Source: Armatimonadota bacterium (GTDB taxonomy: Bacteria > Armatimonadota > DTGP01 > JAKQQT01). Taken from it: DNA of 64,000 nucleotides. The stretch covers positions 62,001 through 126,000 of the forward strand of contig DASXVS010000024.1 of assembly GCA_036504095.1 (NCBI GenBank). Direction: 5' to 3'. The translations under genes were made by a program, and so were the position numbers. Below are positions 1-10,500 of this stretch, piece after piece. The notes under the pieces are model-generated. The model was given only the letters and a program-made list of their open reading frames with translations. It ran no database searches and was not told the origin of the DNA. Each line of letters begins with the position of its first letter. Positions within the stretch are counted from its first letter, which is position 1.

Positions 1-1295
1 TCGCCATTCACGAGCTTGAGCGGAGCGGAACGGGCGCCCTTGTCGGCATTCGGATCCGTGCTTGACTGCGAACGATCGACGCTCAACGTTCCGGCCTTCG
101 CGTCATAGACGATGCGCGTCTCTTCCTCCCCGCCGGGTGAGCGGCGAACCACCAGCCCAACCGTCTGAGCCTCTCCCGGCGCGATGTGAGCGTCGATCTC
201 CAAAGCATCGCCTTTGACACCGTTCAGTGGCTTGAGGCCACCTGGCGTGACAGAGACGTCCTTGAGGCGCGTGCGCTCACCGCGAAGGGATTCCACTTCG
301 CGCGCCGGCTCGTAACGCAGGCGACCGTCCGTCCCCAGTGTGATGACACGAGGAAGCGACTGTGCGCCCTGCCAGCCGTACCGGGCCGCGTCTCCTCGCT
401 GTTCCCACAACCAGCCGAACATAATGCGCCGCCCCTTGCCGTCCCTGAAAGTCAAGGGCGCGTACAGGCCGCCACCCTGATCGGTGCCGGCCTCCGATTC
501 GGGGGAGAATTTGCCGTCCAGGAATGAGCCGACGAAGTGGTACGACTGCCCGTTCGTTGAGACCATCAGCACCCACTTGTTGCCCAGGGCGAAAAGGTTG
601 GGGCATTCCCACATATCGCCAGTCTTCGTCTTGTCGCCGACGAAGGCGGGGTGAAGGTACTCCCAGGTGCGGAGGTCCTTCGAGCGGTAGAGGAGAATGG
701 CGCCGCCCACGTCCCTGATGCCGGAACCGATGACCGCAAGCCATCCGGCGCCGTCCTTCCACACAAAGGGATCACGGAAACCCGTTACCTGGAGTCCGGG
801 CGGAGGACCTGGGATCACCGGATTCACGGACGGCTTCTGCCAGGTGAGCATGTCCTTGCTGGTGGCGATGCACTGCACTTCGGGCGCCGTTCCGGTGTAC
901 ACTGCGGTCGCAGTGCCGGCATCGTTCACCATGCAGCCTGAGAAGACACCGTCCTTGTCATAGGGAGCGTCCGGCCTCAGCGCGAAGGGAAGATCCTTCC
1001 AATGGACCAGGTCGCGGCTTGACGCATGCCCCCATGTCATGTTCCCCCACGCGGCGCCCTGTGGGTTGTGCTGGTAGAACAGGTGGTACTCGCCGTTGAG
1101 CTGGATGAGGCCGTTGGGGTCGTTCATCCAGTTCTTCGGCGCCACGAAATGGTAGACCGGGCGCTGCGGATCCGATGCCAGCGCCTGCCGGTCGCGCAAG
1201 GCTTGTTCGCCAAAATCCTCTGTGCTGTTGGCGTAAGCCATGGGCATCACCACTCCTGTGACAAGAACGAAAACCGACAAGCAAGTCCGAAGCAT
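1..1295 (-). CDS. Secreted glycoside hydrolase family 32 (fructan/sucrose hydrolase), 3' end outside window
   Basis: Hydrolyses beta-fructofuranosyl bonds (levan, inulin or sucrose). The frame stays open from ATG 1295 to the left edge, about 431 codons. Residues 1-22 form a signal peptide ending AYA. The three GH32 signatures are present in order: WMNDPNG at 56-62 (Asp59 nucleophile), FRDP at 173-176 (transition-state stabiliser) and WECP at 229-232 (Glu230 acid/base). The five-blade propeller is therefore complete and the missing part is the C-terminal beta-sandwich. It is read in the same direction as the GH3 gene upstream of it (gap about 100 bp filled by a heptamer repeat), so both may be co-transcribed. 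Levanase, inulinase and invertase cannot be separated from this sequence alone. Confidence 0.93.
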   Translation of the reverse strand, partial: MLRTCLSVFVLVTGVVMPMAYANSTEDFGEQALRDRQALASDPQRPVYHFVAPKNWMNDPNGLIQLNGEYHLFYQHNPQGAAWGNMTWGHASSRDLVHWKDLPFALRPDAPYDKDGVFSGCMVNDAGTATAVYTGTAPEVQCIATSKDMLTWQKPSVNPVIPGPPPGLQVTGFRDPFVWKDGAGWLAVIGSGIRDVGGAILLYRSKDLRTWEYLHPAFVGDKTKTGDMWECPNLFALGNKWVLMVSTNGQSYHFVGSFLDGKFSPESEAGTDQGGGLYAPLTFRDGKGRRIMFGWLWEQRGDAARYGWQGAQSLPRVITLGTDGRLRYEPAREVESLRGERTRLKDVSVTPGGLKPLNGVKGDALEIDAHIAPGEAQTVGLVVRRSPGGEEETRIVYDAKAGTLSVDRSQSSTDPNADKGARSAPLKLVNG

Positions 1296-1317
1296 CCTGG
1301 CCTCATCATTCCGGAAG

Positions 1318-1388
1318 TTGGGAACTGAGAATCGAACAAGGAATCTCAATTCAGAATTCTCAATACTCAACTCTCAATACTCAAGTCC
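1318..1388. repeat. Intergenic heptamer tandem repeat (CTCAATA type)
   Basis: Between the GH3 stop and the GH32 start lie 7-bp units close to CTCAATA (about 1360-1384), preceded by a partly complementary stretch (GAACTGAGAAT at 1322-1332). Read on the minus strand it would form an imperfect hairpin just before the GH32 gene. It has the same architecture as nine other loci in this window, each with a different 7-mer. Confidence 0.6.
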
Positions 1389-1394
1389 CGCCGC

Positions 1395-3098
1395 TCAAAA
1401 TCCCCACTTCGTCGTATCTTCCTCGACGGCCGCGGGGATCGGCGCCGCGCCGTCCATCGGGAGGGTGACCGGCAGTCTGCCAGTGGGTTCCACGGCGCCG
1501 ACAAGAACCTCGGCGAGCGCCGTGAGGCTGGCGGCGGTGTAGCCGTAGGTGCACAGATACGTGGGCGCCTGCGGGAAGTGGCGGATGTCATAGGGGTTGC
1601 GGATCGCCGCCACCACAACCGGCTTGTCCAGCGCGATCATGCTCTTGATCATCTCCGCCTGAGCGGCTTCGTCCTGCGGAACCTGCGTCCAGGGCTCTTT
1701 GTGCTTGGTCAGAACCACGATGGCGGTCGCTCCGGCTGATTTCGCCGCAACCTCGGCCAACTGCTCGTTCGTGAAAGCGGGGCCGATCCCCACGTGCTCA
1801 ACCGGCGCCGTGTCCAGGGATTGGAAAAGGCGCGCGGAAGCGATCTCCTCCGCCAGCGCACGCGCCGGGTCCGGCGGCCCCACAACCAGCGTCTTGCCGG
1901 GCCGAAGGGGAATGCGTTTTGCCTCGTCCTTCACCACCGTGACGCTCCTGCGCGCGATTTCGTGTTCAAGGGCGCGATGGTCCACGCAGCCGACAACCTT
2001 CATCACGGAATCCACGTCCACCACGCGGCGCGCCTCCAGGTCGTATTTCGCTTTGGAAGCCAGGATTCGCTCCACGCTTTCGTCGATGCGCGACTCGGGA
2101 ATCCGGCCTCTCCGCACTGCCTCAAGCAATGCGTTGCGGATTTCACCCTGCCTGGACGGTGTGTGGCAGGCAGCCAGTATGTCCACGCCGGCTTCAACCG
2201 CCAACACAGCGGCTTCCCCGATCCCGTATCTGCTGATGATGCCCTTCATCTCCATGCAGTCGGTGATCACCACGCCTTTATAGCCCAGTTCACCGCGCAG
2301 GAGTCCGTCAATCACCTTCGGCGACAGGGTGCCCGGCAGATCCGAATCGATGGCCTCGAAGATGATGTGCGCCGTCATCACGAAATCGACGCCCGCCTCG
2401 ATCGCCGCGATGAACGGGGGCAGTTCCACCCTCCGCAGGCGATCCATCGTCCACGGCAGCACCGCCAGGCCGAGGTGGCTGTCAACCGCAGTGTCCCCGT
2501 GGCCCGGGAAATGCTTGGCGCACGCGATGGTCCCGTTGGACTGATACCCCGTCACCTGCGCGGTTACCATGCGGGCGACCAGCGCCGGGTCCTCGCCGAA
2601 GGAGCGGACGCCGATGATGGGGTTGTCCGGGTTGTTGTTCACGTCGGCATCGGGCGCGAAATCCAGGTTGATGCCGATGGCGCTGAGTTCCGCGCTCACG
2701 GCGGAGGCCGCGCGTTCCGCCAGCGAAACGTCGCGCGTGGCGCCCAGCGGCATGGCGCCCGGCATCACGGTAAACGGCTTCTTCATGCGGCACACGTGGC
2801 CGCCCTCCTGGTCGGTGGAGTAGAACAGCGGGATCTCGCACTCCGCCTGAACAGCGTTGTGCAGCGCGGCCACCTGCGCCGGACTCTCCACGTTCCGGCC
2901 CATCAGGATGACGCCCCCCACCTTCCAATCGCGTAGGAGACGCAGCGCGTTCGAGTTGACCGCCGTGGCGGCCTTCTCCGGCGCGGCGCCGGGATAGCCT
3001 TCGCTGAGGCTCGGTCCGGCGGCGTCATCAGCCTGCCAGCCGAACAAAAGCTTCTGGCCGACCTTCTCCTCCAGCGTCATTTCTTCCAGGCGTTTCAC
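1395..3098 (-). CDS. Glycoside hydrolase family 3, NagZ-like beta-N-acetylhexosaminidase
   Basis: Retaining beta-hexosaminidase or beta-glucosidase of GH3, 567 residues with ATG start. The TIM barrel carries the NagZ-type motif KHFPGHGDT at 195-203 followed by DSH at 206-208 (the His/Asp pair serving as acid/base in NagZ enzymes) and the nucleophile Asp280 in VVITDCMEM. A second alpha/beta domain of about 200 residues follows, as in two-domain Gram-positive NagZ enzymes. No signal peptide is evident, so it probably acts in the cytoplasm, either on imported oligosaccharides or in cell-wall recycling. It lies directly upstream of the GH32 gene. NagZ is favoured over beta-glucosidase because of the KHFPGHG-DSH motif. 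Confidence 0.9.
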   Translation of the reverse strand: MKRLEEMTLEEKVGQKLLFGWQADDAAGPSLSEGYPGAAPEKAATAVNSNALRLLRDWKVGGVILMGRNVESPAQVAALHNAVQAECEIPLFYSTDQEGGHVCRMKKPFTVMPGAMPLGATRDVSLAERAASAVSAELSAIGINLDFAPDADVNNNPDNPIIGVRSFGEDPALVARMVTAQVTGYQSNGTIACAKHFPGHGDTAVDSHLGLAVLPWTMDRLRRVELPPFIAAIEAGVDFVMTAHIIFEAIDSDLPGTLSPKVIDGLLRGELGYKGVVITDCMEMKGIISRYGIGEAAVLAVEAGVDILAACHTPSRQGEIRNALLEAVRRGRIPESRIDESVERILASKAKYDLEARRVVDVDSVMKVVGCVDHRALEHEIARRSVTVVKDEAKRIPLRPGKTLVVGPPDPARALAEEIASARLFQSLDTAPVEHVGIGPAFTNEQLAEVAAKSAGATAIVVLTKHKEPWTQVPQDEAAQAEMIKSMIALDKPVVVAAIRNPYDIRHFPQAPTYLCTYGYTAASLTALAEVLVGAVEPTGRLPVTLPMDGAAPIPAAVEEDTTKWGF

Positions 3099-3244
3099 GG
3101 TCTAGGGCTCCTTGATAACCGTCGGGTGACGTGATTGAGCGTGCGCGACGCTCTCATGAGATGGTAGTTGGCCGGCGCGAGAGGGGTCAAAATGGGTGTC
3201 CGGGACGGCCCTCCGGGGCAGGTGTAAGCGAACCGTTACGCGGG

Positions 3245-4243
3245 CTATGCCGAGTTCGGGGGTCGCTGGGTACCGCGGAAGCGGCGCATGCCCGACTCGA
3301 CCCAGGCAGCAAATCCCGTGTCGCGCTGGCCGTCTTTTCGTTCATCCGCCACAGCGCGGCGTGCCGCCTCCGCGAAGTGAATCCTTGTTTCGAGCCCGAT
3401 AAGCGTCCAGTAGGCGTCGTTTCGCGCCAGCAGGTCGTGCGCCAACCCGAGGACAATTTCGCGCGCCACTCCCCATTCGGCCCTTGTGACCACGTGGATC
3501 CAGTGCGACGAAAGCCAGGGCGAGAGCACCGGGACTTCCAGCATAATCGGGGGCCGAAGTCCGAGTGCGCCTGCCGTCTGGACGACGATTTCCTTCTCGG
3601 AAAGGCTCTCCGGACCGGGGAGATCGAAACTCGCGCCGGCCGGGATGGACACGGACAGCCCTCGCACAAGAGCTACGACGACATCCTGAATGGCGACGGG
3701 CTGTGTGAGATGCCGCATCCAGCGCGGCAACACCATGAACGGCAGACGGGCGGCGAGATCGCGCACAATCAGCCAGGACAAACTGCCGTGCCCGATGATC
3801 ATGCTGGCGCGTAACTCGAGGCTGGGTATGCCGGAGGAGCGGAGCGCTTCGCCCACCTCAAGCCGGCTTGCGAGGTGTTCGGACGCGGTTCCCTGCGGAG
3901 CCACGCCACCGAGGTAAATGATGCGGGATAGCCCGGCGCGGGAAGCCGACGCGCTGAAATCCGCGGCAGCCAACCGGTCCCTCTCGCGATAGTCCGCGTC
4001 GCCACGGCCCATTCCGTGCACCAGATACAGCGCTGCCCGGCAGTCCTCGAGCGCTCGCTGCACGCCTTCTCCCGTAGCCACGTCGCCTTGGACCCAGTCG
4101 CGGTCCGGCCACCGCGCGCGGGCGAGGTCTGCGCTTCGCGAGAGCCCGCGAACCACGTAACCCGCCTCTTCCAGCGCCGGCCACACGGCCCGCCCCACGA
4201 ATCCCGTGGCGCCAGTGACGAGGATTCGGCCGGCGGTGCTCAT
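3245..4243 (-). CDS. NAD(P)-binding extended SDR/epimerase-like protein
   Basis: About 332 residues from the MSTAGR start. The N-terminus has the Rossmann nucleotide-binding motif TGATGFVG, followed by a strand and basic residues (RGLSRS) typical of atypical/NmrA-type SDR proteins. The Tyr-x-x-x-Lys catalytic pair of classical SDRs is not obvious, so redox, epimerase and purely binding roles all remain open. An upstream in-frame ATG exists at 4279, but the ATG at 4243 overlaps the stop of the preceding gene (ATGA), which implies translational coupling to the unknown protein encoded at 4240-4830. Substrate unknown. Confidence 0.75.
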   Translation of the reverse strand: MSTAGRILVTGATGFVGRAVWPALEEAGYVVRGLSRSADLARARWPDRDWVQGDVATGEGVQRALEDCRAALYLVHGMGRGDADYRERDRLAAADFSASASRAGLSRIIYLGGVAPQGTASEHLASRLEVGEALRSSGIPSLELRASMIIGHGSLSWLIVRDLAARLPFMVLPRWMRHLTQPVAIQDVVVALVRGLSVSIPAGASFDLPGPESLSEKEIVVQTAGALGLRPPIMLEVPVLSPWLSSHWIHVVTRAEWGVAREIVLGLAHDLLARNDAYWTLIGLETRIHFAEAARRAVADERKDGQRDTGFAAWVESGMRRFRGTQRPPNSA

Positions 4244-4830
4244 AGCGGAACCTCCCGGCTCTGCGCGCGCAGCGAACACGAGAGCCGCTTAAGATATCGG
4301 CAGGTGACTACACCGTGGTACCACCCATAGGCCGCGGCGACGGCGCGTCGCAAGGGATTCCGCGAGAACTGCGCCGGGATGAACCGGGACGGATAGCCTT
4401 CAACACGCGCTGTCAGCCGGTGGCGCCACAAGTCTTCGTTCAGTTGCCGCATCGACCACGTAAAGGTGATGCTTCCGTACGAGGACTCCAAGCGGGCCAG
4501 CCGTCCTCCTGTGATGATCCAGCGGCGTGTGGCGCTTGTCGGGGTCAGTTCAGTTGTGGGGTGGCCGAACTGAAGAAGCGAGACTCCGCCGGGGAGAGAG
4601 CACTGAACGCACTCCGTGTCCACGCGGAGACCAACCAGCCGAAGAGCGCTCGCCCCGACGGCCGCAAAGTGCTCACGGTCCATCCGTTCGGGGAGCAAGG
4701 GGATCAGGCACTCGGGCAAAGGGGGGCCATCCCATTCGAGGGCCTGTTCGGCGTTGAGGAATCCCGCGCTAAGGTCGGTGTTGGATTCGCACGAGTTCCG
4801 ACAATGCGCATGCGCGCTCCGGTGATCCAT
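4240..4830 (-). CDS. Uncharacterised protein coupled to the SDR gene
   Basis: I do not recognise this protein. The open frame extends up to 5088 inside the end of the GGDEF gene, but the part before about 4830 is poor in protein-like features; the first convincing ATG is at 4830 (MDHRSAHAHC), so the start is uncertain. The remainder (about 196 residues) is rich in Trp/Arg and contains segments such as WIITGGRLARLE and ITFTWSMRQLNEDLWRHRL that look like beta-strands. No membrane helix or signal peptide. Its TGA overlaps the ATG of the downstream SDR gene, so the two products are probably made together. It could be an accessory or ligand-binding domain for the SDR partner. Confidence 0.5.
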   Translation of the reverse strand: MDHRSAHAHCRNSCESNTDLSAGFLNAEQALEWDGPPLPECLIPLLPERMDREHFAAVGASALRLVGLRVDTECVQCSLPGGVSLLQFGHPTTELTPTSATRRWIITGGRLARLESSYGSITFTWSMRQLNEDLWRHRLTARVEGYPSRFIPAQFSRNPLRRAVAAAYGWYHGVVTCRYLKRLSCSLRAQSREVPL

Positions 4831-4939
4831 GGTGCCATGTTGGGAGGGGTCGAAGTCGTTGCATGACGGCGCCTTTGAGCCCCACACCTGAATCAACACA
4901 ACCGGCAAGCGGTCTGGTTCCTGGCGGAGTCCGTGCCAG

Positions 4940-6004
4940 TCAAGCCATTCGTCCAATTGCGCCCTTGCGTCCCGAAATGGAACTGAACGCGTAGGTATCC
5001 TTGCCGCGTCTCTTGGCGCGGTACATCGCCGAGTCGGCGTCAAACAGGAGCGTCTCCGCTGTAGCGCCATCGTAGGGGTAGACCGCAATCCCGATGCTTG
5101 CGGAGATAGCCATGCCGCACGCGTTGCACGATCGCACCGCCGCGAGCAGTTTCCGGGCGATCATATCGATGTTCTCCGCGTCGCGAAGGTCGGGACAGAC
5201 GATAGCGAATTCGTCGCCCCCCATCCGTGCCACCGTGTCGCTCCTGCGGAGCGAACTCTGCAGGGCGAGCGCGACGTCCTGCAACAGCCGGTCGCCGGCC
5301 GGGTGGCCGTGCGTGTCATTGACCGCCTTGAACCCATCCAGGTCCAGGAACATCACCGCCAGCGTCTCGTGGTGCCGCACGGCGCGGCGAAGCGCATACT
5401 CGAGGCGATCGTTGAACAGGAAGCGTCCGGGGAGGTCCGTGAGGGCGTCGTGGTGGGCCATGTGCAGGATCGTGTGTTCAGCAGCACGAAGCTGCTGCAC
5501 CGTTTCGGCGAGAGCCCGGGCGTGGCGCCTCAGTTCCAGGTGAGTGACCACCTGCTGGGCCAGGCCCATGAGGGCATCGCACTGCCTCGTATCCAGGGTC
5601 CGAGGCACCGTATCCATCACACCCAACGCGCCGATGTGGTATGCGTCCGGCGTCGTGAGCGGCGCGCCGGCGTAAAACCGGACCTGCGGTGAGTAAGCTC
5701 CGGCAATGCGCGCGGTGGCTTCATCCCGAAGAGCGTCTTCCACGCTCAGGAACCGCCCCTCTCGCACGACCAGGGTGCAGAAGGAAGCCTCCCGCGTGTG
5801 CGGTGCACGGGCCAGCCCGACGCTGGACCCGAGGCGCCACCCATCCCCATCAACGAGGCTCACCAACGCCATCGGCGTGCTGCAAACGGTCGCCGCGAGG
5901 CGCGTCAGCGCTCCGAAGTCATCGTTGGCCACGGTATCGAGGATATCGTAGCGAAGCAGGGCCTGCTGGCGGCCGCTCTCATCGATAGGTAAGACACAAG
6001 TCAT
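4940..6004 (-). CDS. GAF-domain diguanylate cyclase (GGDEF)
   Basis: Makes cyclic di-GMP from two GTP. 354 residues. Residues about 25-155 form a GAF sensor domain (CSTPMALVSLVDGDGW; FYAGAPL), followed by a short coiled coil (160-180) and a GGDEF domain with the intact active-site motif GGDEF at 262-266. An allosteric inhibitory I-site RxxD (RRSD, 253-256) stands at the normal distance upstream, so product inhibition is expected. No membrane segment or signal peptide, so the protein is soluble. No EAL or HD-GYP domain is fused. The activating ligand of the GAF domain is unknown. Confidence 0.93.
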   Translation of the reverse strand: MTCVLPIDESGRQQALLRYDILDTVANDDFGALTRLAATVCSTPMALVSLVDGDGWRLGSSVGLARAPHTREASFCTLVVREGRFLSVEDALRDEATARIAGAYSPQVRFYAGAPLTTPDAYHIGALGVMDTVPRTLDTRQCDALMGLAQQVVTHLELRRHARALAETVQQLRAAEHTILHMAHHDALTDLPGRFLFNDRLEYALRRAVRHHETLAVMFLDLDGFKAVNDTHGHPAGDRLLQDVALALQSSLRRSDTVARMGGDEFAIVCPDLRDAENIDMIARKLLAAVRSCNACGMAISASIGIAVYPYDGATAETLLFDADSAMYRAKRRGKDTYAFSSISGRKGAIGRMA

Positions 6005-6276
6005 GGCGTATTATCACACAGACGCGAACGGTCTTGAGAAACTCGCAAGCAACCGACCGCTAGATATTCGTTCCATGAACTCGCCCCCGCTTACAGAGCA
6101 AGGAAAAGCAAAATCAGCATCCGGGTGGATATTTGCCGATTGCCACGCTAAACCGGCCGCATCGGGGGGGCGCGAAGGCTAATATGGATTAATTGCGAAC
6201 CTTACGCGCTCAGGAACGTCCATGATAGTGGTATTAATCGGCCACACGCGATAAACACAGCCCTGTTGAGAAAGGT
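6005..6276. other. 272-bp divergent intergenic region, with weak GEMM-like segment
   Basis: Carries the regulatory regions of the diguanylate cyclase (minus) and the PIN/TRAM protein (plus). On the plus strand, 6143-6181 reads CACGCTAAACC, a C/G-rich hairpin, then GGGGCGCGAAGGCT. This recalls the GCAAACC...GGGACGCAAAGCC core of class-I cyclic di-GMP (GEMM) riboswitches, but the GNRA loop and second stem are not evident, so the match may be accidental. GAGAAAGG at about 6267-6274 is the likely ribosome binding site for the plus-strand gene. Confidence 0.25.
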
Positions 6277-7452
6277 ATGGAACCTGTGCAACCCTCACGC
6301 GGGATACGTCTGACGCTCGTAGCGCTGTTTACAGCGCTTTCCGGATATCTCGGCAAGCTCTGCGCCGACTGGATGTTGACGCAGAACTGGTACACGACGA
6401 ATTTCGTCGCCGTCACCAAGAGCCCCCAGGGGCAGCAGCTGCTCCGATACGTTATCGGGGTGCTGTTCGTGCTGCTGGGCACTCTGCTTGGGTTCCTGTT
6501 TGCGAGCAAAGTGGTGCGGCGAGTGATGCGCCTGAGCCACACCCTGGAGGAAGTGCCTCCTCGTGAACGGGTCGCGGCCGTTTTCGGCGTGATGCTGGGG
6601 CTCGCCTTTACCTGTCTTCTAGCCTTCCTCTTCTTCAAACTACTGCCGGACGCGGGCGCCCTGCCCATTTTCCTCACGCTGTTTGTCGGAGTGGTCGTAA
6701 CTTACCTGTGCATCACGGCGATGATGAGCCTGTCCAATGAGCTGTGGAGCCTGTTCCCCACGGCCCGACCGGATGGATCGCTTGCCGCGCCTGTGCTCCG
6801 CAGCGTGAAAATCCTGGACACCAACATCGTCATCGACGGGCGTATCGCGGACATCTGCCAGAGCGGGTTTTTGGAAGGCACGCTTTATGTCCCGGGGTTC
6901 GTGCTGGATGAGTTGCAGCACATCGCGGATTCGAGCGATGCCCTGAAACGCGCCCGCGGACGGCGCGGCCTGGACATCCTGAACGAAATGCAGAAAGCGA
7001 CCGTCCTGATCGTGCGCGATTTCGACGGCGTGGACGGGATTGAAGGCGGCGTGCCGGTCGACCAGCGACTCGTTACCCTCGCGAAGCACCTGAACGCGGC
7101 CATCGTGACGAACGACTTCAACCTGAACAAGGTGGCGGAACTGCAGGGCGTAAAGGTCCTGAATATTAACCAACTGGCGAACGCGGTGAAGCCGGTCGTG
7201 CTCCCCGGCGAAGAGATGGTGGTTCAGATCATCAAGGAAGGCAAGGAAGCCAACCAGGGCGTGGGCTATCTCGAGGACGGCACGATGATCGTGGTGGAAG
7301 GCGGCAAGCGTCACATCGGGGAGCATCTGAACGTGGTGGTCTCCAGCGTGCTCCAGACCGTGGCAGGCAAGATGATCTTCACGGCCATCCGCGACAGCGA
7401 TGACGGCCCGCAGACATTCCGCCCCGAACGCACAGTCCGGCAGCGCCGGTAG
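6277..7452 (+). CDS. YacL-like membrane protein with PIN and TRAM domains
   Basis: Membrane-anchored putative ribonuclease, 391 residues. Four hydrophobic segments lie at roughly 11-28, 55-76, 102-122 and 128-150. The cytoplasmic PIN domain starts at [11 protein letters not shown] (Asp181), with the second acidic position in FVLDELQ and later [10 protein letters not shown]-terminal TRAM-type RNA-binding domain covers about 310-372 ([15 protein letters not shown]). This order (4 TM, PIN, TRAM) is that of Bacillus YacL and its homologues. The acidic PIN residues are kept, which argues for active nuclease, but the physiological target of this family is not established. A strong terminator follows at 7466-7511. 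Confidence 0.88.
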   Translation: MEPVQPSRGIRLTLVALFTALSGYLGKLCADWMLTQNWYTTNFVAVTKSPQGQQLLRYVIGVLFVLLGTLLGFLFASKVVRRVMRLSHTLEEVPPRERVAAVFGVMLGLAFTCLLAFLFFKLLPDAGALPIFLTLFVGVVVTYLCITAMMSLSNELWSLFPTARPDGSLAAPVLRSVKILDTNIVIDGRIADICQSGFLEGTLYVPGFVLDELQHIADSSDALKRARGRRGLDILNEMQKATVLIVRDFDGVDGIEGGVPVDQRLVTLAKHLNAAIVTNDFNLNKVAELQGVKVLNINQLANAVKPVVLPGEEMVVQIIKEGKEANQGVGYLEDGTMIVVEGGKRHIGEHLNVVVSSVLQTVAGKMIFTAIRDSDDGPQTFRPERTVRQRR

Positions 7453-7465
7453 CCTGCGTCAGGGC

Positions 7466-7511
7466 CAGGGGTCAGGGACGAACGCAACCGTCCCCTGACC
7501 CCTGTTTTTTT
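7466..7511 (+). terminator. Rho-independent terminator
   Basis: A stem of about 15-16 bp (CAGGGGTCAGGGACG paired with CGTCCCCTGACCCCTG, one bulged G) with an AACGCAAC loop is followed by seven T. It lies 13 bp after the PIN/TRAM gene stop and also separates it from the convergent beta-helix gene. Confidence 0.9.
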
Positions 7512-7523
7512 CGTCCGTCGGAC

Positions 7524-10500
7524 CTACGGCCAGGGCAATCCGGGATCCAGGGCCTTTCGGAGGATGGCGGTAACATCGTCCAGCGACAACCGCCCGTCCC
7601 CGTAGGGTACGCCGTCTCCGGGTTTCGGCCGCACGTCGCCTGCGGCCAGCGCCCCGGCCGACGCTGCCTGCAATCCGGCCGCCATCCGCAGCGCCAGGAT
7701 GGCGTCCATCACGTCCACGCTTCCGTTCCCGCTCAGATCGCCGGAACCCGGCCCTCCGGCGCCGATAGAGACCAGATCAACCGCCTGCGCGACGCGTCCC
7801 AAACGGTCGGTCACGATCAGGCGCAGTGTGTATTGCCCATCTGCAAGATAAGTTGTGTCCCAAACGCCAAGCGTTCCGCCGCTCACAGTCAATACCGACC
7901 CCGCCAGCGTGGAATACGTGGCGGGCGTCGCGCCGGAACCGACCTCCAGCACCCATGACTGGAACCAGGGGCTGAATGCTGTTCCCGAAATGGAAACCAA
8001 GCCATGCGGAACCGGCAGCGTGATGCTCAGGTTCGCAATGGGTGCGTTAGCGGGTGATGCCAAGTATGGCGTTGTATCGACCGAGCCGACCACTCCCGCC
8101 CCGCTGCCGGGCGGCCGGGGCCCGTCCCCCGCGTCCCAGTAGCAATACCTCGCCGACGAGATGGCGGGCCCGGCGTTGCTGAACGCGGCATCCTGAAGGC
8201 TGAGGAAATCGCAGCCGCTCGGCGCGGCCCCTCCAAACACGACCGAACCGGCCCCCCCGACGTCCACGAGGCGAACGTGAGAGCCCGAAGCGTTGTCCAC
8301 GAACGTCGTGTTCCTGCATGCCAGCGTGAGCGGGGCGCCACGCGCGAAGAGCAGGGAACCCGCGCCGTCGCGGAACAACGATCCGGCGACCGTCAAGTTC
8401 GCGTCCACGGCCGATACCGCTCCGGTCGCGTTCGTTCCGCCCGGCAGCACGAACGGCTTTCCGGCGTAGCGGATTTCGGCTCCTGTGAGGGCGCCGGCCG
8501 ATCCCGGGCCGAAACCCACGCCACCCCAAATGCCCGGCATCGGGAGCGCCGCATCCGCCGTGAACAGTACTGGATGCTCCGGCGAACCCTGCGTTGTCAG
8601 CGACCCGCTCACCAGGATCGACGCCCCGCTGCCCATTTTCAGAGTTACACCCTTCGAAAGCAACAGAGTCGCGCCCGCCGCAACCGACACTGTGCCCGGC
8701 ACAAACAGGGTGCTGTCTGCGGCTACCGAAGCGTTACGCGACAGGGTTCCGGCATCAAGCGATGCGGAGGTGACGCGCACCCCGTCGCCTCCGGCATTTC
8801 CGGTCAATGAATTGCCGAAACCCAGACCGTAAAGCGAGCGCATCGGCATCGCGGCCCCCATCGAGCCACAGTCGGTCACGGTGTTGCGCGCGATCGATAT
8901 GGTGTCCGATGGTCCGGACGCCGTGATGTTGATCCCGGCCGCGACCGCGCGCGACACGGACACGCCCTCAATGACCAGGGATCTCGCCGCGCTGCCGTTG
9001 TTCACGCACACGACTCCGTCCGCGCCGCTGTTTCCGACCGCTGAATCGGTGAGGCTCAGATTACCCCGGAACACCAGCACTCCGCCGGCGGCGCCGGAAT
9101 ACAAGGTCGGGTAGAAATCCCCTTGTTCCCCTGCATCATCTACGCGAACGTATGACAGATTGCCGGCGCCGCCTTCCATAATGCCGATCCCGCCCCATGC
9201 GCCGCGCTGCGCGCCGGGCGGGCCGTGGAACGCGATCGGCGCCGTCGTGATCCCGTGGGCGGAGAGTGTCCCTTCGACCTGAATCCCCGAAAGCGAATCG
9301 CCTGTCACGTCGGCGCCAGGCACAAGTTCAAGCGACGCCCCGAACGGCACATCCACCATATCCAGAAGCCTGATTGGAAACCCCACGCTCACGGTTCCCG
9401 CCACGGCCCCGCCGGTCAATGCAACGTGATCACCCGCGGCATTTCCGCTGAATACCGGCGCAGTGACGGCGCCCAGCATGGCCGCGCCGCAGCGCAACGG
9501 AAACGCGCCGTTCGCATTTGCCGCCAGCAATGCCACGGTCGCGATCCCCCGCACGTCCATCAGCCGCACGCCGTCGCCGGAATTCGCTGACGCGTTCAAG
9601 CCCGTGATCGAAACGGTGTCGGCCAATTGAGACTGATGGACCTGCACGCCGTCACCATCGTTACCGGCACACGTGCCGCCGGTCAGAGTGATGCTCTGAG
9701 CAGGCGCCCCCGGGTTGTATACATAGAGACCGTGTCCGGCGCTGTGGTCGCAACTTAGGCCCGTCGCGTTCAGCGACGCCCGGTTCACCAGAACGCCCGC
9801 CTGTACCGCGCCGACTCCGGACACGAGAAACGCGCCGTACTGGCCGGCGTATCGCACTCCAGTATTCGCGATTGTCGCCGCTGATCCCGGCTGCAGCGCC
9901 ACCCCGCCCCAATCGCCGGGCAGCGGCGACGGCCAGAACGAAGTCAGCGTTACCGGGTGCTCCGCCGTCCCCAGCGTCACCAGCGAGCCGAAGACATCCA
10001 GCCAGGAGTCGGGAGCAAAGTGAAGCTCCGCTCCCGCGGCGATCGTCAGCGCCACGCCCGGCGGAACGGCCAACGGTTGAAGGACGTGGTAGAGCCCCCC
10101 GGCATCCAGGCCCGTATTGGACTCAATGGAGCCGCCAGAGATCCCGATCGCCGGCGTGGCATTGCCGGTGATCAGGTTCCCGGAGAGCGAAACGAGGCGG
10201 CGCGCCGGAAGGAGGATTGGGTAGCGCTGCACCCCGGCGACGGTGTTCGCCGAAATGCTCACGGTGTCCGCCGGCGTCTCCATGGCGACCACATAGCCGT
10301 CGTTCTCGGTCGAATTGATCGTGCTGTTCTTCACGCTCAGCGAGTGCGAGGGCGAATCGTTGTACCAGTAGAGTCCATCGCCGCCGCTGCCGGTGATGGC
10401 CGTCGAGTTCAGGGCCAGGTTGGCCCGATAGGCGAAGATGGAGGCGCTGTGGTATTGGGTTGTCCCCGGTATCTGGAACGAATCGGCAAATCCGGCGCCG

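Noticed and set aside
1699-2936. Long plus-strand ORFs opposite the GH3 gene
   Set aside because: They mirror the codon structure of the GH3 frame (Arg/His-rich, no recognisable motif) and are typical antisense shadows in high-GC DNA.
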